From contig NZ_SNWW01000004.1 of NCBI RefSeq assembly GCF_004362015.1, positions 62,001 through 126,000 on the forward strand: a DNA stretch of 64,000 nucleotides. Reading direction: 5' to 3'. The translations under genes were made by a program, and so were the position numbers. Numbering within the stretch: position 1 is the first letter of the stretch; every line of letters begins with the position of its first letter. This DNA is from Flavobacterium chryseum (lineage in GTDB: Bacteria > Bacteroidota > Bacteroidia > Flavobacteriales > Flavobacteriaceae). Below the pieces are notes generated by a model. The model did no database searches. It was not told where the DNA came from and saw only the letters and a program-made list of their open reading frames with translations. Shown here piece by piece: positions 27,604 to 36,396 of the stretch.

Positions 27604-30021
27604 TTACTCGTATTTCAAATATTTTAAAACATCTGTTTTTGTTGCAGCATAAGCTCTTGAAAGAACAATTATTAATGTTAGAATTAATAAAATGAAAAAT
27701 CCTAAAATGAATGGAATTATGCTGATGTCTATTCTAAAAGCGAAATTTTCAAGCCATTTATTCAATAAATAATAGACGGGAAACAAAGCAATTAAGAACC
27801 CGTTTATACAGTAGAAAACATATTGTTTGGATAATTCTTTCAACAGCACATTTGTTTCAGCTCCAAGCGTTTTTCTAATGGCAATCTCTTTCATTCGTCT
27901 TTGTATCGAATAAGATGCAAGTGCGAATAATCCAAAAAGAGCAATTAGAATTACAACAATATTAAGCAATGAAAATAAGCTTTTTTGTTTGGAGTAAGTT
28001 TCATAAGTTCTTGCGTATTGCTTGTCGATAAAATCATATTGAAACGGATATTCGGTATCTACTTTTGACCATAATTTTTCGATATTGGCGATCGTGTTTT
28101 CCAAATTGTCAGCGTTTAGTTTTATGTAAACTTTATCTATATTATGCGCCATATCAAAGGTTTTAATATGATGAAAAGCAATTGGCGGCACTTTTAATTC
28201 GGGGCTCAATAAGTTAAAATCCCTGACAACGCCAATGATTTTTAATTTTTGATCCCGTATGAGAAGTTCTATCCCAAGAGGCGATTTAAGATTCATTAGC
28301 TTCGCAGCCGTTTCATTTATTATAACTGAATTAACGGTATCAGACGCTATTTTTTTATCAAAATCTCTGCCTTTTATTATTTTAATATTCAGTATTTCAA
28401 ACATGCCAAAATCTAAATTGATTATTCTTTCCTTAAAAAGTTCATCCTTATACAGCACAGGAGAAATAGAATTATCTGATCCGTCAAAAGAAATAAGACC
28501 AGTTGAAACTTGTTCAACGCCTTTAATTTTATACAGTTGTTGTTTTACTATGGTGTATTTATTGTAAATAATTTGTTCTGCATTTTCTGACTGATGTTCA
28601 ATTGATGGAAAATTTAGGGAAACTGAAATTACCTGATCGCCTTTAAAACCAAGATCTTTATTTTGTAAATATTTAATTTGCTGATATACGATATGAGAAC
28701 CAATAATAAAAAAAGCAGCAATTGCAAATTGAAGAATAAGCATTCCGTTACGAAGCCAAATACCATTTTTGCTTCTTTCAAAATTTCCTTTTAAGACTTT
28801 AAAAGTTTTAAAATTAGCGATGTAAATTGCTGGTAATAATCCAGCAGTCAAAACCGTAATGATGAAAATTAGAAACAATTGTACATAAAACTGACTGGCG
28901 AGAAGTACAATATTCTTGTTTAAAAAGTTGTTGTAATAAGGCAAAACGAGTTCTACAATTACCAACGCCAGTAAAATGGAGAAACTGGTTGTTAAAATAG
29001 TTTCAAAAAGAAACTGAATTATAATATCGCCTTTAGAAGCTCCCGAAATTTTGCGTACTCCAACTTCTTTTGCACGCTTTACTGCGTTTGCAGTGGCGAG
29101 ATTGATATAGTTAACAATCGACAAAATGAGAATCAAAAGAGACAAACCCATCATGATCATTAAAAACTGATAATTTCCTCTTGTTTCAGGATAACCATCT
29201 GCTATCGAATGTAATCTGGCTTTTGATAAAGGTTCAAGAACAACCGTAAAATAGCCTACTTTTTTAGCCATTTCTTCGGCTGTAAAACCTTCTTCTTTGG
29301 AAAGTCGCTTAATAAAATCGTGGTTGTAAATTCTTTCGAGTTTTTTTCTTGTGTTTTCAATTTTTAACGGATCTTTTACCTTTAGCAATAGCTTCAAAAT
29401 AAACGGATTTGTCATTCCTGAAGATGTCAGCTCCTTCATTTTATTGATGATGGCATTTGGCGCAATTGAAGAATTTCCGGGAATATGATACACGGCCCGT
29501 ACAGAAAACAGCTGGTCAAAACATTTTATTTGTTTTCCAATTGGGTTTTCATCCCCAAATATCCTTTTAGCCGTAACATCAGAAATCGCAATACTAGAAT
29601 CATCTTTTATAGCTGAAATTGCATCGCCCTGAATCATTTCGAAAGGAAAAAAAGAAAAGAAATTTTGTTCGACATTGATAATTTTATCTACGAATTCCTT
29701 TTGTCCATTATAAATAATTTTATCCTTTTGATACCAGTTTTCGGCATACATTATAGTTTCGATATTAGGATCTTCCTCTAAAGTTGGTTTCAGGAATAAG
29801 GCACAATCTGACCAGGCGGGCATATCGCTTAGTTGAACCAAAACCTGGTATACTTTTTCTTTTTCAGGATTCCAGTCGTTGTAACTTTGTTCGTCGTTCC
29901 AATACAACAAAGCAAAAATTAATCCTGCAATGCCTATTGATAATCCTAAGATATTCAGGAAAGAAAACAGTTTGTTGTGTTTTAACTGGTAAATAAATAT
30001 ATTGATATAATTGAGTATCAT
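27604..30021 (-). CDS. ABC transporter permease, MacB/FtsX family (second permease)
   Basis: This 805-residue protein has the MacB-type layout: a membrane segment at about 15-40 (LGLSIGIAGLIFALLYW), a large periplasmic MacB_PCD domain, a group of three membrane segments at about 285-405 with an FtsX domain, a second periplasmic domain and a final group of segments at about 680-800. The charged cytoplasmic loops NAVKRAKEVGVRKISGA and RRMKEIAIRKTLGA are the coupling elements of the two FtsX halves. It is homologous along its length to the neighbouring protein at 30063, and both lie downstream of the ATPase gene at 32479. Such transporters export peptides, lipids or toxic compounds by a mechanotransmission mechanism. 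The substrate is unknown. Confidence 0.88.
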   Translation of the reverse strand: MILNYINIFIYQLKHNKLFSFLNILGLSIGIAGLIFALLYWNDEQSYNDWNPEKEKVYQVLVQLSDMPAWSDCALFLKPTLEEDPNIETIMYAENWYQKDKIIYNGQKEFVDKIINVEQNFFSFFPFEMIQGDAISAIKDDSSIAISDVTAKRIFGDENPIGKQIKCFDQLFSVRAVYHIPGNSSIAPNAIINKMKELTSSGMTNPFILKLLLKVKDPLKIENTRKKLERIYNHDFIKRLSKEEGFTAEEMAKKVGYFTVVLEPLSKARLHSIADGYPETRGNYQFLMIMMGLSLLILILSIVNYINLATANAVKRAKEVGVRKISGASKGDIIIQFLFETILTTSFSILLALVIVELVLPYYNNFLNKNIVLLASQFYVQLFLIFIITVLTAGLLPAIYIANFKTFKVLKGNFERSKNGIWLRNGMLILQFAIAAFFIIGSHIVYQQIKYLQNKDLGFKGDQVISVSLNFPSIEHQSENAEQIIYNKYTIVKQQLYKIKGVEQVSTGLISFDGSDNSISPVLYKDELFKERIINLDFGMFEILNIKIIKGRDFDKKIASDTVNSVIINETAAKLMNLKSPLGIELLIRDQKLKIIGVVRDFNLLSPELKVPPIAFHHIKTFDMAHNIDKVYIKLNADNLENTIANIEKLWSKVDTEYPFQYDFIDKQYARTYETYSKQKSLFSLLNIVVILIALFGLFALASYSIQRRMKEIAIRKTLGAETNVLLKELSKQYVFYCINGFLIALFPVYYLLNKWLENFAFRIDISIIPFILGFFILLILTLIIVLSRAYAATKTDVLKYLKYE

Positions 30022-30062
30022 AGTTTGGTTGAGTTTAATTCTAAAAAGTATAAACCTTTTAG

Positions 30063-32474
30063 TTATTCATATTTCAGGTATCGCAAAACATCAATTTTAG
30101 TTACCTGATAAGCTTTTGCCAAAACAATCGTCAAGGTCAAAAACATCAAACAAACCAATGCAACAAAAAATGGAAGTAATGGAATATCGATTCTAAAGGC
30201 AAAATTTTCAAGCCATTTTCGCAATAAAAGATAAGCAGGGATTATTCCGATCACAAAGCCTATCAAACAGAAAGTCACATATTGTTTTGATAAATCTTTA
30301 AGTAAAATATTGGTTTCTGCGCCTAATGTTTTTCTGATGGCGATTTCTCTCAATCTTCTTTCCATAGAAAAGGAAGCCAAGGCAAACAATCCAAAAATGG
30401 CAATTAGAATTACAATTCCGTTTAAGAGCGAAAATAATTGACTTTGGTCCTGATATTTCTTATACGTTCTGGCATAGTTTCTATCTACGAAATTATATTC
30501 AAAAGGATATTCGGCATCAACCTTTGTTTTCCAAAACTTTCTAATAGCATCAATGGTTTGAGACATTTTATCTGGAGAAATTTTAACGGCGATAGTATGC
30601 ATTTCATTTTGAGACCATAATTGCGTTTTAATGTGAAAGAAAATCATTGGACCAATTTTGTTTTCAAGCCCAAAATAATTAAAGTCTTTTACAATTCCGA
30701 CTACCTTATAATTGCCATCCTGCCAGTTTACGATCTTATTTATAGGGTCTTTTTCCAGTAATGTTTTGGCTGCAGTTTCATTTAATAAAACATTTGAAAT
30801 GGTGTCTGAGGAAATTTTTTCTGTAAAATCACGTCCTTTTGTCAATTGTACGTTCAAAAGATTCAACATTCCAAAATCAACACCCATTTGCTGAGTTATA
30901 ACCTCCTGATGACTTTTATAATGTAAACCAGCCCACGAATTTTCTATGCCCCCAATAGAAAAAGATCCTGCAGAAACGGCTTCAACTCCATTAATTTTTT
31001 GAAGTTCCTGTTGAATTGCTTTATATCTTTCAAACTGTCCTCTCCCTTTTTTAGACTTAAATGAAATATCGATGACTTGCGCTCCTTTAAAACCTAAATC
31101 TTTTTCAGTCATAAAATTTACCTGTTGGTACACGATAAAAGAACCAATGATAAAAAATGTGGCAATAGCAAATTGCAAGATTAGCATTCCATTACGAAAC
31201 CATACACCGCTTTTGCTCCTCGAAAAATTTCCTTTTAAAACTTTCAGTACTTCAAAATTTGATATGTAGATCGCAGGAATAACACCCGAAACAAAAACAA
31301 CAAGAATGAAGACCAATACTAATTGCAGATAGAATTGACTTCCGATAAGAATGAGGTTTTTGTTTAATAAAGCATTATAAAAAGGCAGTGAAAGTTCTAC
31401 GATTACCAATGCCAGTAATACTGAAAAAAGAGTAATTAATATGGTTTCAAATACAAACTGAATAACAATTTGCAATTTTGAGGCGCCAATAACTTTCCTT
31501 ATACCCACTTCTTTAGCACGTTTAACAGCATTGGCAGTTGCCAGATTAATGTAATTGGCAATCGATAATAACAGAATAAGTATGGATAAAGCCATCAATA
31601 TTTGTAAAAAAATCAGATTGCCATTTCCTTCGGCAAATGGAGTGTTTCCCTGATACAGCCTTGCGCTCTTAAGGGGTAATAACTCTGCTTTAATCGGTTT
31701 TCCGTATCTTTTTATAAAGGCTTCAAGCGATAACCCTTCATTTTTTGCCTGCTTTTTGTAGTTTTCTTCAAGGAAGATTTGATCCAATTTTTTGATAACC
31801 GCAGTTGTGTCACTCTGCTTTTTTAGCTTAAGCATTAATCCATAATTCAAACCCCAGCTTTCTCTGTTTTTTTCTAAATCCTCTTCTATTACCGTTGTAA
31901 CGGCAGACGGCATCACCGAAGATTTGTCTGATAATCGATATACACCGCGAACAACGAAAAGTAGTTCAGCATATCGAACTTGTTTTCCCATCGGATTTTC
32001 ATCTTTAAACAACCGTGAAGCCGTTTCTTCAGAAATTGCAATGCTGTTGCGATCGTTAAGAGCACTTTTTGCGTTACCACGAATAAATTCAAAAGGGAAA
32101 AAAGAAAAGAAACTGCTTTGCGCCGTAAGAATCTTATCAACTAACTCCGTTTTTCCCTGGTATTGTATTGTTTCCTTCGAGTAATTATTTCTAAAATAGC
32201 AATAGGTATCTAAGTAAGACGTGGTTGATTTTAAAATAGGGGCAGGAATTGCGGAAGATACAGCCCAGACATTTCCTCCTCCAAGATTACTCATAACCGA
32301 ATAGATTTTATCCTTTTCAGGATTCCACTGGTCATACGAATGTTCTTCATTCCAATATAAAATAGCGAAAATCAAACCTGCAATTCCAATACTCAAACCC
32401 AAAACATTCAAACTTGTAAAAAGCTTGTTGTTTTTGACATGATATATAAATATGTTAATCCAGTTTTTTAGCAT
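30063..32474 (-). CDS. ABC transporter permease, MacB/FtsX family (first permease)
   Basis: This 803-residue paralogue of the next gene has the same domain order: a membrane segment at about 15-40, MacB_PCD periplasmic domain, FtsX segments near 285-405 with NAVKRAKEVGIRKVIGA, a second periplasmic domain, and C-terminal segments with RRLREIAIRKTLGA. It starts 4 bases after the stop of the ATPase gene, so the two are translated from one message, and the second permease follows after a 41-base gap. Two full-length permeases may form a heterodimer, or each may pair with itself (inference). Confidence 0.88.
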   Translation of the reverse strand: MLKNWINIFIYHVKNNKLFTSLNVLGLSIGIAGLIFAILYWNEEHSYDQWNPEKDKIYSVMSNLGGGNVWAVSSAIPAPILKSTTSYLDTYCYFRNNYSKETIQYQGKTELVDKILTAQSSFFSFFPFEFIRGNAKSALNDRNSIAISEETASRLFKDENPMGKQVRYAELLFVVRGVYRLSDKSSVMPSAVTTVIEEDLEKNRESWGLNYGLMLKLKKQSDTTAVIKKLDQIFLEENYKKQAKNEGLSLEAFIKRYGKPIKAELLPLKSARLYQGNTPFAEGNGNLIFLQILMALSILILLLSIANYINLATANAVKRAKEVGIRKVIGASKLQIVIQFVFETILITLFSVLLALVIVELSLPFYNALLNKNLILIGSQFYLQLVLVFILVVFVSGVIPAIYISNFEVLKVLKGNFSRSKSGVWFRNGMLILQFAIATFFIIGSFIVYQQVNFMTEKDLGFKGAQVIDISFKSKKGRGQFERYKAIQQELQKINGVEAVSAGSFSIGGIENSWAGLHYKSHQEVITQQMGVDFGMLNLLNVQLTKGRDFTEKISSDTISNVLLNETAAKTLLEKDPINKIVNWQDGNYKVVGIVKDFNYFGLENKIGPMIFFHIKTQLWSQNEMHTIAVKISPDKMSQTIDAIRKFWKTKVDAEYPFEYNFVDRNYARTYKKYQDQSQLFSLLNGIVILIAIFGLFALASFSMERRLREIAIRKTLGAETNILLKDLSKQYVTFCLIGFVIGIIPAYLLLRKWLENFAFRIDIPLLPFFVALVCLMFLTLTIVLAKAYQVTKIDVLRYLKYE

Positions 32475-32478
32475 GATC

Positions 32479-33192
32479 TTAATTATTTAAGTTTGCTGCA
32501 AAAACATTTACATTTCTATTGTTTGTTTTTTCTGAAAGAACGATTCCGTCTTTCATTACAATTGTTTTTTGTGAAAACGAAGCATCATATTCAGAGTGCG
32601 TTACCATCAGGATTGTTGCTCCGTTTGCGTGCAAATCTGTCAATAATTCCATAACCTCATTTCCGTTTTTACTGTCCAGATTTCCCGTAGGTTCATCGGC
32701 AAGAATAATTTTCGGATCATTAATTAGCGCTCTTGCAACTGCCACACGTTGCTGCTGACCTCCTGAAAGCTGTTGCGGATAATGTTTTAAACGATGAGAA
32801 ATACCTAGTTTATTGGCAATTTTCATTACTTTTTTCTTTCTTTCAAAAGCGGCGACGTTGTTGTAAATAAGCGGCAATTCGATATTGTCAAAAACAGAAA
32901 GTTCATCAATTAAATTAAAATTTTGAAAAATAAATCCAATGTTTTCTTTTCTCGCTTTTGATTTTGCTTTTTCTTTCGTGCCAACCATTTCCTGATTAAG
33001 CAATTGATAACTTCCGCCAGAAGCACTGTCTAATAAGCCAATAATGTTTAATAAAGTAGATTTTCCGCTTCCGGATGGTCCCATAATCGATACAAAATCG
33101 CCTTGATTAATGGTTAATGTAATTTCGCTTAAAGCATTTGTTTCTATTTCTTCGGTTCTAAATACTTTCGAAAGTTTTTCAATTTTGATCAT
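32479..33192 (-). CDS. ABC transporter ATP-binding protein, MacB/LolD type
   Basis: This 237-residue ATPase has Walker A GPSGSGKST (about 39-47), Q-loop NIGFIFQNFNL, signature LSGGQQQR (about 142-149), Walker B IILADEPTG and H-loop MVTHS. Length and motifs fit the LolD/MacB ATPase group that drives FtsX-type permeases. It is the first gene of a three-gene minus-strand operon and is divergent from a sigma-54 response regulator gene; the 278-bp gap between them has candidate control sites. Confidence 0.93.
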   Translation of the reverse strand: MIKIEKLSKVFRTEEIETNALSEITLTINQGDFVSIMGPSGSGKSTLLNIIGLLDSASGGSYQLLNQEMVGTKEKAKSKARKENIGFIFQNFNLIDELSVFDNIELPLIYNNVAAFERKKKVMKIANKLGISHRLKHYPQQLSGGQQQRVAVARALINDPKIILADEPTGNLDSKNGNEVMELLTDLHANGATILMVTHSEYDASFSQKTIVMKDGIVLSEKTNNRNVNVFAANLNN

Positions 33193-33353
33193 AATTGTTG
33201 TTTTAAGATTGATGTTTTTAATAATTTTTATTACCGCAAGAAAAGAAAGTTAACTCGAAACGAAGATAATTAACAATATTGTTGTTAGATATCTATTTTT
33301 GTTACTTTTACCAGCAATAATGAGATTCATATTTGATGATTTGCTAGTCATAA

Positions 33354-33369
33354 TGTGATTTTCGTGCCA
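33354..33369 (-). promoter_or_regulatory. Candidate sigma-54 promoter for the ABC transporter operon
   Basis: Read on the minus strand, TGGCAC (33369-33364), five bases, then TCACA gives the -24/-12 spacing of a sigma-54 promoter. The -24 half is perfect; the -12 half matches TTGCA at only three of five positions. It points toward the ABC operon, which starts about 160 bases downstream, beside a gene for a sigma-54 activator. Confidence 0.38.
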
Positions 33370-33430
33370 AAAACTTAAAAAGTGTAACTGCCTTATTTTG
33401 ACAATTTTATTCTTTTAAAGAAATTTAAAG

Positions 33431-33446
33431 TGTCCATAATTGGACA
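33431..33446. promoter_or_regulatory. Candidate activator site (TGTCCA-N4-TGGACA)
   Basis: An inverted repeat with six-base arms TGTCCA and TGGACA and a 4-base spacer lies 25 bases before the regulator start and about 62 bases upstream of the candidate sigma-54 promoter. Another half site, GTCCA, follows at 33453-33457. Position and symmetry suit an enhancer site for the NtrC-type regulator. Confidence 0.45.
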
Positions 33447-33470
33447 GCTTTCGTCCAAAACCGAACAAAA

Positions 33471-34832
33471 ATGAAAAAGACAAATGCCTCAATATTAATC
33501 ATCGATGATCAGGAAGACATACTTTTTGCGTCGAAAGTGTTCCTGAAAAAGTATTTTGAAGATATTTATACGCTTAATAACCCGAAAAATATTGTCGAAT
33601 TATTGTCGAAAAAGAACATCGATGTCGTTTTGCTCGATATGAATTACAGAATTGGTTTTGAAGACGGAAGAGAAGGTTTGTATTTGTTGAAAGAAATAAA
33701 AACCCTTTCTCCTAAAACCGTGGTGATTTTAATGACTGCTTTTGGAAAAGTTGAAACAGCCGTTGAAGGTTTGAAAAATGGTGCTTTTGATTATATCCTG
33801 AAACCCTGGGAAAATAAAAAACTGCTTGAATCTGTAAAACAAGCTGTTGACAAATCTCGTAAAGAACAAAAAAAGGACAAGAATATTGAAATTGAAAACA
33901 ACTTTTTCATCGGAACTTCTGAAATAATAAAAAAAGCCTATTCTTTGGCTGATAAAGTGGCAAAAACCGATGCAAACGTTTTGATTCTTGGAGAAAACGG
34001 AACCGGAAAATTTGTTTTGGCGAATCATATTTACAGTCAATCCGAAAGAAAAAACGCTCCTTTTATTGCCGTTGATTTGGGTTCTTTAAATTCGAATATT
34101 TTCGAAAGTGAATTATTTGGTTATGCCAAAGGTGCTTTTACCGATGCGAAAACAGATACACCAGGACGTTTTGAAATGGCGCAAAACGGAACAATATTTT
34201 TAGATGAAATTGGAAATGTTCCGTTGCATTTGCAGTCAAAATTGTTGCAGGTTATTCAAACCAAAACCGTGACAAGATTGGGAGAAACAAAAGCAAGACC
34301 TTTGAATGTTAGAATTATTACGGCCACCAATTTAAACTTGAAACTGGAAGTGGCTGATAAAAATTTCAGGGAAGATTTGTATTATCGCATCAATACAATG
34401 GAAATTGTTTTGCCACCACTTCGGGAACGAAATGTAGATAAAATTCCGTTGGCTGAATATCTCTTAGATAAAATGAGAGATAAATACGGAAGAGATCAAA
34501 TTACTTTCGACAAAAAAGTGTTGGAACAGATCGAAAAACACGCCTGGAACGGAAATATCCGTGAAATGGAAAATAAAATTGAGCGCGCCGTTATTCTTTG
34601 TGAAAACAATAAAATTACAGTTTCTGATTTAGATTTAGAAACGATAACTTCTTATAAAGAAAATCCGGATGACATTCAGCTTTCTTCTGTAGAAAGAGCA
34701 GCGGTTGAAAAAGCGTTGCTAAAAAACAACAACAACATCAGCAAAACTGCCGAAGAATTAGGATTGTCGAGAGGTTATTTGTATCGACGTTTAGAGAAAT
34801 ATAATATTAATATCAAAATGGATGAATTGTAA
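33471..34832 (+). CDS. Sigma-54-dependent response regulator (NtrC family)
   Basis: The 453 residues have three parts. The receiver domain (about 5-125) has the phosphoacceptor Asp56 in LLDMNY and Lys in ILKPW. The AAA+ domain (about 145-375) has Walker A GENGTGK (174-180), ESELFGYAKGAFTDA and Walker B IFLDEIG. The Fis-type helix-turn-helix lies at about 415-450 (NNISKTAEELGLSRGYLYRRL). The sigma-54 contact loop is GAFTDA (221-226) instead of the usual GAFTGA. It lies 75 bases before its histidine kinase partner and is divergent from the ABC operon, which it most likely activates. Confidence 0.93.
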   Translation: MKKTNASILIIDDQEDILFASKVFLKKYFEDIYTLNNPKNIVELLSKKNIDVVLLDMNYRIGFEDGREGLYLLKEIKTLSPKTVVILMTAFGKVETAVEGLKNGAFDYILKPWENKKLLESVKQAVDKSRKEQKKDKNIEIENNFFIGTSEIIKKAYSLADKVAKTDANVLILGENGTGKFVLANHIYSQSERKNAPFIAVDLGSLNSNIFESELFGYAKGAFTDAKTDTPGRFEMAQNGTIFLDEIGNVPLHLQSKLLQVIQTKTVTRLGETKARPLNVRIITATNLNLKLEVADKNFREDLYYRINTMEIVLPPLRERNVDKIPLAEYLLDKMRDKYGRDQITFDKKVLEQIEKHAWNGNIREMENKIERAVILCENNKITVSDLDLETITSYKENPDDIQLSSVERAAVEKALLKNNNNISKTAEELGLSRGYLYRRLEKYNINIKMDEL

Positions 34833-34907
34833 TTTGTTTTTAATATGATAAAAATTACGGTTTCAATTTTTTTTAATTTATAATTCTCGTTTTTTAATTT
34901 TAAAAAT

Positions 34908-36242
34908 ATGTTTAAAACATTTCAAACCTATAAATTGCTTTTTCTACGATTAATTTTCATTGTTTTGGGAATTGAAATTTCGATTTATTTTTTTAAAATA
35001 AATTTGATTTTTACCGGCTTTTTTGGGCTTTTTATAGTTTTTTTGATGGTTCGGGAAATGTATTTTTATGTTCGGAATTTTGTTTTGCTTTACGATAAAA
35101 CAATTGCTTCGATCCTGCAAAATGATTTTACTTCTGATTTTTCAAAACATAAATTCAACAAAAGTTACACTGATTTATTTCAGCTATATGATACGATGAA
35201 AAGCAAACAAAACGAACAGGTTTCAAAAGATATTATTTACCGTTCGATTTTGAATAATATAGAAACCGGAATTATCATTTTGAAAAAAAAGGAAAACGAT
35301 TGGGATATTTTTTTGATGAACGATTACTTTTCGAGCCATTTTAATGTTCCTAAAGTTTCAAAATGGAAATACCTGAGAAACCAACTTCCTTCTTTGTGCG
35401 AGATTATTGAAGAAGATAATTTTCAGGAAATAAAAACGGCTGTAGAAATTCGGATCAACGAACAAAATATGCAGACATTCGTTTTGCAGGCTTCGCGAAC
35501 AGAGATTTTCGAAAAAGATTATTTTATTGTTTTGCTGGATTCAATTCAGAATGTTGTTGAGAAAAAAGAGAAAGACGCTTGGGTAAATTTGATGAAAGTG
35601 ATTTCGCATGAACTTTTAAATTCCATAACGCCAATTCGGTCCATTTGCCAGAATTTGCAGGATTTGGTCGAACAGGATTCGTTGTCAGCAGAAGATTTAG
35701 AAGATGTAAAAAACAGTGTCGAAACGATGTTGAGACGAAGTGATCATTTACAGAAATTTGTTGAAGGTTATCGAAAACTGGCTATGCTGCCTTCTCCTAA
35801 AAAAGAGAAAATTGAGTTGCAGGATTTGATAGATAATTGCATTCTGATTATGAACCCGTTATTTAAAGAAAATCAAATTGAAGTTATAAATAAGATTTCA
35901 TCTAAACGCTGGATTAATGTTGATTCACAGCAAATGGAGCAGGTTTTCATTAATCTTTTCACCAATAGTATAAATGCCCTAAAAGATACGGAAGAGAAAC
36001 AGATTTTAATTTCGGCGGAAGTCAAAGAAAATCGAACTTTCATCAAAATTACTGATAACGGAAATGGCATAGAAAAGGAAATCGAAAACAAAATATTCCT
36101 GCCGTTTTTTACAACTCGAAATGAAGGCGCAGGAATTGGATTGACTTTGTCTAAAAATATAATTGAAGCGCACGGCGGTTACATTTCGCACAAATCAGAA
36201 CACCAAAAAACTACGTTTGAGATTTGCCTTTTTGAAGACTAA
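34908..36242 (+). CDS. Sensor histidine kinase partner of the sigma-54 regulator
   Basis: This 444-residue protein has two membrane segments near the N-terminus (about 10-28 and 30-48) with almost no periplasmic loop, so it probably senses in the membrane or cytoplasm. A PAS-like stretch follows (about 100-215), then the H-box VISHELLNSITPIRS (His234), N-box NLFTNSINAL, G1 ITDNGNGIEKE, F-box FLPFFTT and G2 GAGIGLTLSKNII. The gene order regulator-kinase and the divergent ABC operon suggest a module that reacts to envelope or membrane stress (inference). Confidence 0.9.
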   Translation: MFKTFQTYKLLFLRLIFIVLGIEISIYFFKINLIFTGFFGLFIVFLMVREMYFYVRNFVLLYDKTIASILQNDFTSDFSKHKFNKSYTDLFQLYDTMKSKQNEQVSKDIIYRSILNNIETGIIILKKKENDWDIFLMNDYFSSHFNVPKVSKWKYLRNQLPSLCEIIEEDNFQEIKTAVEIRINEQNMQTFVLQASRTEIFEKDYFIVLLDSIQNVVEKKEKDAWVNLMKVISHELLNSITPIRSICQNLQDLVEQDSLSAEDLEDVKNSVETMLRRSDHLQKFVEGYRKLAMLPSPKKEKIELQDLIDNCILIMNPLFKENQIEVINKISSKRWINVDSQQMEQVFINLFTNSINALKDTEEKQILISAEVKENRTFIKITDNGNGIEKEIENKIFLPFFTTRNEGAGIGLTLSKNIIEAHGGYISHKSEHQKTTFEICLFED

Positions 36243-36396
36243 ATGTAACTTTTAATAAAAAATTACATTCTTATTTGATGAGTTCACTCTGATTGACAAT
36301 AAGTTCGTGAATTTTGAGACTCCATTCAAAAATAGTTTCTTTTGTAAATATAGGAAAATGTTTATCTTTATTTTTTTGAGAGACAAAACATTATAC

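Noticed and set aside
28259..28567. 102-codon plus-strand frame inside the permease gene
   Set aside because: It is antisense to conserved permease sequence.
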